From the NCBI GenBank assembly GCA_964036295.1, contig OZ038466.1:14232001-14296000 (forward strand): a stretch of DNA of 64,000 bases, read 5' to 3'. Numbering within the stretch: the first letter of the stretch is position 1; each line of letters begins with the position of its first letter. The DNA is from Plumapathes pennacea (taxonomy: Eukaryota; Cnidaria; Anthozoa; Antipatharia; Myriopathidae). The notes below the pieces were generated by a model. It had not been told where the DNA came from, searched no databases, and was given only the letters and a program-made list of their open reading frames with translations. The translations under genes and the position numbers were made by a program. Below are positions 41,564 through 51,050 of this stretch, one piece after another.

Positions 41564-42468
41564 GATAGTGACTAAAAGAACACACGAGTGACCACGAGTG
41601 ACCACGAGTGACCACGAGTGACCACGAATGATCACGAGTGACCACGAATGACCACGAGTCAAAATAAGCTCCTCACGTGACTGTGACGTCATTTTATTGT
41701 CATTTTAAATTTAAAACGTAATATCATGCACCCATGATAAAGTGTAACATTTTTACTAGCGTCATTTTAAAAAACAAACACTTTGAAGAAAACGCCGACC
41801 ACAAAGCGAAAAGTACACACAAATATGTCCCTTGCGTGACGAATCACGCGTCAGCGTCGGCTGTAGACAACGTGACACAGCGTGCTGTATTTAATTCAAA
41901 CTAGTGACCCTGACAGATTTGCCTTTATCAGAGAAATTTGAGTCTCTTTTAATTAAGTCGTGGGAATTGCTCACTCCATTCACATGGCGTGGTAACCTAC
42001 ATATGATTGGCTGATCGCAGAGATAAGGCCGCTGAATGTCAAAAAAATTTGCATTTCTGGTCTTCTTGCATGGAAGTCCGGATAAAAAAACGGAAAGATT
42101 TTACTCCGAAAAAGTACGACCAAAGTAAGACAACGAAAAGACCTAATACTGGAGTGAAGGACGTGGAGGTTATTACTATCGGCGACGTGGAAAGTAATAG
42201 GGAACCGGCAGAAGAGCAGAATTTCAGTGAGGACTGCTAGTGAAATTTTTACACTTCATGAGCGGGTGATTTTACATTTTATATTTAAATGATATTAAAA
42301 TGACGTCACAGTCACATGAGGAGCTTATTTTAACTCATGGTCACTCGTGGTCACTCGTAGTCACTCGTGGTCATTCGTGGTCATTCGTGGTCACTCGTGG
42401 TCATTCGTGGTCATTCGTGGTCACTCGTGGTCACTCGTGGTCACTTGTGTGTTCTTTTAGTCACTATC
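41564..42468 (+). mobile_element. Foldback (MULE-type) element with 10-bp target duplication
   Basis: It is flanked by CGTGCTTGGC on both sides (41554-41563 and 42469-42478). The ends are inverted: GATAGTGACTAAAAGAACAC at the left and its inverse at the right. Each arm then has an array of 10-bp units (GACCACGAGT; ACTCGTGGTC), with six to ten units. The arms continue with AAAATAAGCTCCTCA and its inverse, and CACAGTCAC/GTGACTGTG with TGACGTCA. A 9-10-bp duplication and long TIRs fit MULEs. It interrupts Helitron copy A cleanly. Confidence 0.8.
42070..42240 (+). CDS. Small basic ORF inside the foldback element
   Basis: From the ATG at 42070 it runs 57 codons: MEVRIKKRKDFTPKKYDQSK, then an acidic tail ending EEQNFSEDC and a TAG. 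The frame is open upstream from about 42007 (ADRRDKAAECQKNLHFWSSC). It lies near the right arm. It could be a remnant of the element's original gene. No family is recognised. Confidence 0.25.
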   Translation: MEVRIKKRKDFTPKKYDQSKTTKRPNTGVKDVEVITIGDVESNREPAEEQNFSEDC

Positions 42469-42715
42469 CGTGCTTGGCAGACTGTATGAATTAATTTGAC
42501 GTGCCGACCGTGGGAAATACGTACTTCGTCACGCAATCGATTCTTTTTTCAACGCAAAAGTATAACACACACCATTCTTTTTCTCCTTCCTTTGCGTGTA
42601 GCACTTGAGTTCGAAGAAAAGATTGAGTCAACATTTCGGTAAAACAAAGGCTACTCTTGTTGGGAGTTATCAAAGTAAAAGTCCCATCAATGGCAGAGTG
42701 AGGGGGTATCTGCGA

Positions 42716-43171
42716 TTATTGTATTTCTAGTTTTAAATGCTCCAACGCTTGGCAGTCGTGGTTATTGGGATATAACCTGCTGCATTCGGGACAGACCAGA
42801 TTGGAAACACGACGGCTTTCTCCGTTCGGAGCCGGGTCACTGTTACTGGCCGTTAAGGTAGGCGCGCTTGCCGTTGCTCGCCTTTGTATAGGGCGGGGCT
42901 GCTTGCTTGCAGGTCTTGAAGCATCTGTTGCGAGGTGGGGGTTAAATTCTCGCTTCCTCTGATAAATATGACCACAAAAAGCGCAATGCCAATGGCTGCG
43001 CTTATGGAATGCTTTCCCTCGGCACGAACAGTCCAAGAAGCACTTGATCATTATTTTGTCTGAGACAAATACAAGATATAACATAAAAATATATTTAGAG
43101 GACAGAACAATAACAAAAAACAATAGAAAAAGAGGATACTTATGTTGACTTGGAAATATAGAATCTAGCAC
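42716..43171 (-). pseudogene. Cys/His zinc-binding ORF cut by a Helitron end
   Basis: On the minus strand, a hydrophobic read-through (likely intron) is followed by CSCRGKAFHKRSHWHCAFCG, HIYQRKREFNPHL, a Ser/Pro/Ala linker and LVCPECSRLYPNNHDCQ. The Cys and His spacing suggests two zinc knuckles. The last five codons (KLEIQ and stop) come from the Helitron's 3' end, because CTAG at 42727-42730 lies inside them. So the insertion replaced the original C-terminus. A splice acceptor (TGATCAAG|TGC on the minus strand) may start the real exon near 43050. Function unknown. Confidence 0.45.
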
Positions 43172-43645
43172 TTAAAGTACAGAAACTTGAACTTTATCTG
43201 TGTTTACGTGTTTACTTGTCTCTAGCCCCTATATTGTATTTAATTGTAATATATAATTGTACCCTTTTCCAATGTTGAATCTTATGTCGCATCCCTCATT
43301 ATACTCTATTCCTATTATTGTAATGATTAATGTACCCTATTCTGTAATAGGCATGGTAAATCTGGTTCACTAGTCTTAGATCCTCTCTAACTTCGTGTTA
43401 ATATGTAACTCTGCCAGCCTCGATTAGCTTGTGCTACCAACGGTGCAGTGTTTTCAGAAATGCATTCTGTAATGTAATATGAATAAAAAAGTGTAAAGTG
43501 TATGGTGATGGAAATGTGTTCACATTGTGTTGCGTCCGTCTCAGTAAAGTTAAATAACGTATTAAACCAAAACCAAAAAAAAAAAAAAAACGTAATAAGT
43601 TATCTACTCACAGCCATATCTCTACTTTCTCCTTAATGAGTTTAC
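43172..43645 (+). other. Poly(A)-ended tract
   Basis: The stretch ends with TTAAACCAAAACC and a run of about 16 A (43574-43590) and holds AATAAAAAAG upstream. It may be the 3' end of a retrocopy or LINE. No ORF was found. Confidence 0.35.
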
Positions 43646-43649
43646 ATAA

Positions 43650-44515
43650 TTGCTCTCGGGGGCCTGGGGCCCAACGCGAGCTTAAAAACGCAAATTTATA
43701 TTTATTTTTCCTTTTTGTCGGTCGAGAATCAGCACACGGTGATTGGTTCAGATTATCACGTGATATGCAATGACGTAATTGACTTCATTAAACAACTCGA
43801 GTGTGACCATGAATTGCTCGGTACACCGTTTGGGTTTGTGCCGAACACGCACTGATAAACTGGATGTTAGGGAACAATTTTGGCTTGCGTTCTTTAGTTC
43901 ACCGCGGAAGCTTTGATAATAGCCGCAAACAGATGTTTGATGGATACCGCCGGGGGATTGCAAATATCTCTGTAGCCGCTAAATTTAGTCCCGACGAAAC
44001 TTTCTGTGGCGACACGAAATACTTCTGGGAAGAAAACAAGCCGAAAACGGAAACCAAAGCTACGATGAGCTTTAGCCGCAAAACAATGGCGATTTATGCT
44101 TCACTCTGTACATGACATCTGTTGCCTCTTGAAATTCTTCTGCTTATCGTACATTGCCTGTTGAAGGTTTCTTTCATTCGATCATGTAGCCTTTGTTTCG
44201 CAATGGTCATTGTATACCAGAAATGAAAAATACACCGAAATAGTCCTGAGTATTAAGTTTGCAGTCACAAATGGACTGAACGCACTGTGAACACACTGTG
44301 AGCAAAACCGCAATAATATTTTAAACATGATTCGTGTTACATTCCTCGCTTTCAATTCTATATTTGTTACAAAGCACGAATACTCGAAAGCCTGATAGAA
44401 TAAACGCATTCAGTTAATACAAGAAAACACACAAGTATTCAAGCGAAGGCTGGATTGATCGTGGCCTCTGATTAGAAATAAGAGTCAAATTCAATTGTGC
44501 ATAAGAAGAGATGTC
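43650..44515 (+). mobile_element. Family R1 element, copy
   Basis: The head is GGGCCTGGGGCCCAACGCGAGCTTAAAAA, then AATCAGCACACGGTGATTGG and the GGCGACACGAAATACTTCTGG block shared with 7960 and 8590. The block AAATGAAAAATACACCGAAAT occurs here and again at 44780, where a second, partial R1 copy begins. Confidence 0.65.
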
Positions 44516-44774
44516 ACAATTTCGCCCCGAAATTTTTACCGGTTCCAGCGAGCGCAGCAAGCTGACGTTCGGAGAGAGGTAAGATGACGCGCAACTAAAC
44601 ATATTTAGCCAGTTTTTAAGTTCAATCGTTGCCGAACGACGAAAATCCCCATACATTTCTTTATAATTGCCAAAGGTCATGTTCTTTCGTAATAACAAAG
44701 GTATCACATATCACTGACATATCACATATCACAGACAGACAGACCCTCGGAGCCTGGGCTGCCCTGTGTGTATA

Positions 44775-46495
44775 CTAGAAATGAAAAATACACCGAAATA
44801 GTCCAGAGCATTGAGTTTGCAGTCACAAATGGACTGAACACGCTGTGAACAAAACCGCAATAATATTGTAAACAAGTCTCGTGTTGGGCTCGTGTTACAT
44901 TCCTCGCTTTCAATTTTATATTTGTTACAAAGCACAACATGGCCAGAAATAGCGGACATTCTGAGCCTGCAACATTGTCAGCGGGCCGGGTATTTCCCGC
45001 CACAATGTGCGTCCGCGGCAGCTTTTCCCGCCCAAAATCGCGGCCAGCAGTTTGTTTACCAAACGTTCAATTAGCTGAAGTATGCCGGATTGCGATCAAT
45101 CACTGCGATCGCTCAGAAAAGTGTTCAGAGACCGCTGGATTGCTACGATCACTGCGATTGCTGAAAAACTGTTCCGAGATTGTAGTGATATTGGGAACAG
45201 CATGCCGTGAATGGAAAAGCTGAAATGTTTCAAAGCGACTGGTGACACGCACGGTCAGTTTTGTAAAACTTGGTGCTGTAGCTTAATTGCAAATTCTATG
45301 CTGAAGTTAGAAGAAAGGATGAACAAGTCTTACAATTTAGCGGTATTAAAACAGTTCCTGCTTTGCTGGACAGAGTTTCCTTGTCCGTTCTTGAACAACC
45401 GTATTTATGTGCCACGATTCGCGACGTCTCTTTCAAAGCTCCATTAAATTCCCAAAACAAATCCTGAGCTCACTTTGCAGGATGGTTTACTCACAAGGCT
45501 ACACAGTTTGTTTTGAACAACTTGGTCGATCGCCGGGGCCGATCGGAGGGAGCTAGAACCGATCGCGAGTAGCATCGAACCTTGCTTTACTAAGCGTGCG
45601 TATCGAGTGATTGTGCGGCTAAATTCAACAAAACACATCTTTATAATCCAAAAACGCAAGAGATACAAAGTGCCGAGGGTTACAGATAAGTTTGTTCAAA
45701 AGAATGACCTTTCTTAAAGTAAGAACCGATTGAACAGCTTCGATATTTCAACAACTTCGAGGCAAACGGTCAGCTACTCTCATCCAGTATGCCGTTTTCA
45801 GCTTGTCTGCCATACTGTTGTCTCTTAGACGTGTCTTGCATCTTTACATTGGAAAAACGCAAGAAGTGCATATGGACAGCTACTGATTTTGTGTTAATAT
45901 TTTCGGTATCCTTGTATTATAAGAGAATCCGGTTGAACAGCTTGCTATTTAGTCTCTAGTTCAAAGGTACGATGATTTTTGTGTCCATCTTCATAGTAAA
46001 GTCTCTTGTTTAGTTTACACTGAAAGCCAAAAAATTGCAGCCCTAATGCGCATGCGTGTCCGCTATTTCTGGCCATGTTCAGTTAAAAAACAAGACAGAC
46101 TAGTATTGAAGCGAAGGCTGGAATAATCGTGGCCTCTGATTAGAATTAAGTGTTCGAAGTCAAACTGTCAAAATTGACTCATAAAAAGACAAGTCACGCA
46201 TTACTCAGATTTACTCGGTGGTTAACCGTTTCGCTTCTAAGCTCAAAATGCAGAGTCGCTCAACCTTTAAGAACCAAGTGTATGAGTGTTGTAATGATAA
46301 ATTTATAGTTTAATCAGGTTTCAGTTAAGCAAGGTGTCAAAAGCCAAGTTCTCTATACTGTGTGATATATTTCTGGTGAGAAACTGGAAGTCTCCCGGAA
46401 GTTCCGCTCTTGTCCTTGCTTTCCATTTTAGTTTATTCTGCTCTCGACCCAACTAACGCCGCGAGCTCATTGGCAACGCCAGTCTAGTTTCGATT
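44775..46495 (+). mobile_element. Second R1 copy, split by a TIR element
   Basis: R1 sequence runs to 44935 (TTTGTTACAAAGCAC) and resumes after 46080 (AAGCGAAGGCTGGAATAATCG), ending GCAACGCCAGTCTAGTTT. A short piece present in other R1 copies (GAATACTCGAAAGCC) is missing at the junction. Confidence 0.6.
44936..46079 (+). mobile_element. 1.14-kb TIR element inside R1
   Basis: The terminal inverted repeats are perfect over 23 bp: AACATGGCCAGAAATAGCGG(ACA) at 44936-44958 and its inverse at 46057-46079. The inside has GATCG-rich palindromic blocks (CACTGCGATCGCTC, CTACGATCACTGCG) and frames of up to 94 codons without a recognisable domain. No clear target duplication was seen because host bases are missing at the junction. 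It is a likely non-autonomous DNA transposon. Confidence 0.7.
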
Positions 46496-46564
46496 CGAAA
46501 GACCGCAATATTTCTTTGAGGCGGCGCGTGGTTCTACCGGAAATTGTCAATTCCGATACTCCGG

Positions 46565-46720
46565 AAGTCTGGCGATGTGCCTGAGGTTGGAGTTGGACCC
46601 ATTCCCCCAGGTGCCTGAGGTTGGTAGTCCCCATTCTCCCGGGTGCCTGAGGTTGGTAGTTGGACCCAGTCCCAAATGACTGAGGTTGGAGGTCCGAGGT
46701 TGGTGAACTATGAAATCATC
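46565..46720 (-). repeat. Reverse copy of the CAACCTCAGGCACC minisatellite
   Basis: It holds four to five units of GGTGCCTGAGGTTGG with GTAGTTGGACCCAGTCCC and similar spacers. The order mirrors 39275-39445. It sits about 260 bp before the Helitron-like copy at 46983, while the forward array precedes the 40231 copy. Confidence 0.6.
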
Positions 46721-46982
46721 ACTGGAGTCAGTGGAGCTTGTAACACAACACCATAATAAACCAGCACTTCTCCATCTCTGCGTATTATTTGTAGCCTAAA
46801 TTCAACAATTCTCCTTTACATAACTAAGAATTGATTCATGGGTATATGATCAATGTGATTAACACGAAAGATTGTGGAAAAATACACGAGTTTTACATTC
46901 CTCCATCTGAGCAATTAGTAAAAATTAATCTATCAAGATTGGAGAACTGTTCGATGTCATTAAAGGAATAACAGTCTACTCA

Positions 46983-48286
46983 TCCCCGAGCGAAGCGAGG
47001 GAAATAATCACAACGCTAATGCAGTAGTCGGAGACTCCAAGCGTGTCGCCATCTCAAAATCTAGTGTTCGTCTGTCAGTCTGTCGTACGACCTCGTCCCA
47101 GTTCCTATCGCTGCTTAACCAATAACAAAGGCCCGATCAATCACGTGGGGGCTGTAGTTTTACTCACAATAAGAGAAATTAGATACAGTATATCGTAGCT
47201 GTGTTTACAAAAATGGAAAACTGGAAAACTTGAAACACAGCAGTCTCGCGAAGCTCGTCTTCAAAAGAGAAGGGAACAGGCACGGGCAAGGCGAAACCGT
47301 GAAATGATCGAACAGCGCCAAATACGTCTAGAGAAAAGACGACAAACATGTTATAACCGACCAGTATCATGAACGGAAGCGTGCCGAAGAAACGGCTCCG
47401 CAAAGGGAACAGCGCTTGAAAGCAAATCGGGAGCTTCAGACGCCGTTTTGTGTTAAACTCAGATACTTATTTAGAAAGGACAAGCAACAAAGGTTAGTCA
47501 GTGGAAATCGAACAATCACCGTGACAAATATATTCTATCCCGTATAGCTTGTAACTTGTCGATCACTTCAAGAATGTATTAAAATCTGTATGCTGATCAT
47601 TTTCCCTCGAAGTATTGTTTTAATACGCTTCTGTCGCCAGTTTCGGCTACCGTTTTCTCTCAGAGCAATCGGAACTTGGAGTCTTGAATGATTTAGTCAG
47701 ATGTCTTATTTTTCTATAATCTGACACGCGGTGATTGCAGCGAGAATCATTCACAAGCCCTTAGAAGTATCCTAGGTCTGAAGCCCGTGTATAATTTGAA
47801 GTAAACCGTTCAAGTTTTGCTTTTATTCTGGGAGAAATCATGCTGTTTTGAGCGGGTTCACATACAAAACAATTCAAGCTCGTTAAATATGCATGCCTGA
47901 GCCTGGTGCATGCAGTCCAGAGTAAAAAAAAATCACACAGGAAGCCTATTTAATTGTACTGCCTATGAATTCAAAATTGGAAAATCAGTGTTCCTTTTTT
48001 CCCGCACTACGACAGCCGACCAACTTCAAAATTTAAGTATTAAATTTTGAGAACGTTGTTTGGCAGGCTGTGTGAATTAATTTGACGTGCCGACCGTGGG
48101 AAACTCGTACTTCTTCACGCAATCGACTCTTTTTTCAACGCAAAAGTATAACACACACCATTCTTTTTGTCCTTCCTTTGCGTGTAGCACTTGACTTCGA
48201 AGAAAAGATCGAGTCAACATTTCGGTAAAACAAAGGCTACTTTTGTTGGCAGAGCGAGGGGCTATCTGCGATTATCGTATTTCTAG
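46983..48286 (+). mobile_element. Helitron-like element, family A, compact copy
   Basis: It starts TCCCCGAGCGAAGCGAGGGA after an A and ends GATTATCGTATTTCTAG before a T. It is the uninterrupted 1.3-kb version of 40231-42730 without the nested element. It keeps part of the Arg-rich ORF (47215-47550), with one repeat unit deleted. Confidence 0.7.
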
Positions 48287-48409
48287 TAAATATAGCTCAA
48301 GGCGAAAGATATTTCTTTTCTAAACTCATATCTGTAAACGTAGTTTAATAAAACATTTCTCCATGCGCCCAATAACGATGCTTAGCTGGAGAACTGAAGT
48401 GGTGAAGTG

Positions 48410-49758
48410 TTACTTCAGCCGTTTAAGAGACATGACGTCATTCTTGTTGTCAGCAACAAGGCGAGCGAAGCAACGAGTACATGGTACGAGGCAAAGCTGG
48501 TCTTGTGGAGGAATTTGCTTCCAGAAATGAAAAAATATCCACTGAACCCGCATCATCTCAGTATTGGCTTGATCGATAGAGCTTGCCTTTACCAGAACCA
48601 TAGGTTGCGTCAGCCGATGCGAAGAAGGGCATATAGCGGGTGAATTCCGCATCTTGCTTGGAGAAATTTTTCGGTGTTGGCAAATGAGCCACATCTCCCT
48701 CGAGCAACTGTAGCATATCTGCCCAGGCAATGATGGATGGTTTCCAGCGGAAGTCGTTAAGCATTACCACTTCTGCTTCTTCGGCTCCCACCATGAAGCA
48801 AATGTTTCCGTAGCTGCGTTGCAGAAGCGGCGCGAAAGATAAGCTTCAGAGGCGGCAAAATGAATGTTTTGCCTGAATTGGCTGGGCCATGAATAAATAT
48901 GTTCCGGTATTTGCCTTTACCGAGCTCTATGGCTGAATAAAGAGCTTGGCAAAAATCGCTCAGCAAAATTCCATTGCTTCGAATGACGCTTAATGCACAA
49001 GCTAAGCACTTGCCTTCACAATCAACTGCACGGTCCTCGTTGTATGCTTTGGTGAGCAATTGTACCCGGGATTTCTTCACTCGGGCAAGCTTTTCCTGGG
49101 CGTCTGAGAACTCTTTGGCCATTGAGAGTGCCTCGTCTACCACTTTCCCTCCTCTGTTTACAATGAACTCAGCCAAACTACTCTTTCCCTCTTTATTTTG
49201 TTGTACTGCGAGAGTAACCAATTCCAGACGTGTTGTGACAGAGAGCTTTTCGCGGCGACTCCTTTTTGCTTTACCTGACCCCGCTTATATTCCTTCTGGC
49301 TTTTGCTTTCTTTCTTTTCCTTCCGATGGCCTTTTCCGTCTTCGGCGCATCTTGAAAATTAGGGTGAGTTTGGGGACATCAAGGAGTCCATGTCTTTCTT
49401 TGTAACATACCTGAAGACACGACTGTAATGTGTTGTGAACAGAGCTAAAGTTCACTTTCATCTTAAAATCCCTCTCTAAGAATTCACGGATTCTTGACAG
49501 TCTGGTTTTCTTGCTCAACTTGACAGTCATATGGAAGTGCAAGAGTCTGCCAAGTTTGTTGTTTTTGCTGTGATTCTCTTGTGACACAACCCAGTGCAAA
49601 GCCTCGGCTTCAGTGCACGTTTCAAACGCATTCACTACTGCATCAGCAAAATGCTGTCTTGAGGGACATGTGATTATGCCTGCTCTACTATATGTCACTA
49701 AATAAACCTGTCGTTGTTGGCGGATACTTAAATTACTTTTAGGGCAAATGCTTAGCAA
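48410..49758 (-). pseudogene. Rep-like gene: HUH nuclease plus SF3 helicase, broken
   Basis: The minus-strand gene reads from 49758 down. The first frame has VYLVTYSRAG (motif-1-like) and HFHMTVKL (residues 74-76 HFH, an HUH-type metal site). The C-Y-K-E block further on has its Tyr next to Lys instead of the usual Y-x-x-K spacing. A TAA at 49285-49287 interrupts. The same frame resumes with an Arg/Lys-rich linker, and GPANSGKT, an SF3 Walker A motif, follows. A frameshift near 48790 leads to VVMLNDFRW (Walker B-like), and another to a Cys-containing tail ending near 48410. HUH plus SF3 is the layout of CRESS-DNA and parvovirus-type Rep proteins and of Rep-bearing transposons. This is a dead endogenous copy; its viral or transposon origin is open. 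Confidence 0.65.
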
Positions 49759-49789
49759 AGTTATTGATGCCGAACACTTTTCATCGAAA

Positions 49790-51050
49790 ACGGACCTACA
49801 ATTTACTCTAAATTCTGTGTCTGAAGAATTTGTCTATATACTCAGCTAAACAGTCTAAAGCCTCATAAAGCAATAGGCTTATAAAATAAGTGCTAGATTG
49901 CTCAAAGATGCAACCAAAGTCATAGCTCCTGTCATCAGGAATCTCATAAATCTGTTACGGAAGAGATTTTGATTAAATATAAGTTGATTAATAGTCACGA
50001 TTTAATATGATTAATATTCATAATTTTAAGGACGTGATTTAATTTCTACTTTTCAAATTGATTCTTTTAGTGTTTGAAAGCATTAGTTTCATTAGGTTTT
50101 GAAAGCACTAACTAGTTTCCACGTAGTGAAGTCCAGGCTGAAAAAGGTCTAGGTTACTCTCAATCCAAATTATGTCCGCCACAAGTCTAGTTTAGATTCA
50201 GTGTCACTCTTAGTGCCAAGTTAGTACAGTTTTGTACGGTACTTTCGGATATTTCACTATCAGCTGTTTGGCATAGAAGTTGGTTCCTACGGTCGGAACA
50301 ATACCTTAGCATTACGGGCATATAATCTATAAATCCGGTCGGCCAAATCTTACCTGGCCTGGCTAATTGAGTTTTTAACCTGATCGACCAATGCAGCCTG
50401 GACTGAATTTATTCAAGTATACTGGCCTTTGTTGTAGTGTACAATTCTTTTGTTATCAACTATCTGGTTATGTAATTATGTATTGTTCAATGGTCTCATC
50501 GTTCAAACAAAGTACGCTCTCTCTTAATCCCTTAATTAAGTTGTTTACGACAAGTTACGCTTCTTTTCTGAAGGCGGAGTCTAGTTAAAACTCCGTATAC
50601 CATTACGTAATATAATCTGGATAGTTTTGTTGACTACGCAACCTTAGTCGTCAAGTACTTTTTACAGCCGTTACTACTTAAGACTCTATTATTTTTACAG
50701 CTAGTTGTAACGCACCCGTCGCTCTACCGACAAACGTAATATTTAGTACATTGAGCATCTCTACCCATCTGTAAACTGTTGAAGTCTGAGTTAGTCAAAA
50801 GCGCGAGTCCCTTTTCGTTTAGCTTTTCTGTCGCTAAGTAGTGACGTTCTACCTTATCCTTATTGGTTCCTAGTGCTTGATGGACAGCTAATTTGAGCTT
50901 CGAGTTAGCGTCCGTACTTAAGGGCGCGCACACCTAGTTTTGCCAGAGAGAACTTTGAGACCTAACGTGTAAAGTTGGTTATCGTTTGAATTAAACTGGT
51001 CAGAAGGGTATACAGCATTTTCCCTATCCTTGGTACCTCGAGCAAGCCAG
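49790..51050. other. Possible retroelement remains, no gene seen
   Basis: TGTTACGGAAGAG near 49955 resembles the start of the LTRs seen downstream, and GTTGTAACGCA near 50705 resembles an end, but no duplication supports an LTR. A minus-strand frame (50724-50933) with KLKLAVHQALGTNKDKVERH looks weakly coding and has no known family. Confidence 0.3.

Larger units (their letters stand above)
40231..42730 (+). mobile_element. Helitron-like element, family A, copy with nested insertion
   Basis: It starts TCCCCGAACGAAGTGAGGGA after an A and ends GTATTTCTAG before a T. The matching copy at 46983-48286 has the same ends, as Helitrons require (A|TC..CTRR|T). The last 25 bp contain the short inverse CGATTATCG (altered to CGATTATTG here). 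It encodes an Arg-rich ORF near the 5' end. A 905-bp element is nested at 41564-42468. No Rep or helicase core remains, so it is non-autonomous. Confidence 0.7.

Noticed and set aside
42330..42450. CRISPR-like direct repeats (TGGTCACTCG units)
   Set aside because: The units are 10 bp with no spacers and mirror an inverse array in the other arm of the foldback element. This is eukaryotic DNA.
49955..50712. Possible third LTR (TGTTACGG start, GTAACG end)
   Set aside because: No TG..CA pair with a matching target duplication was found.
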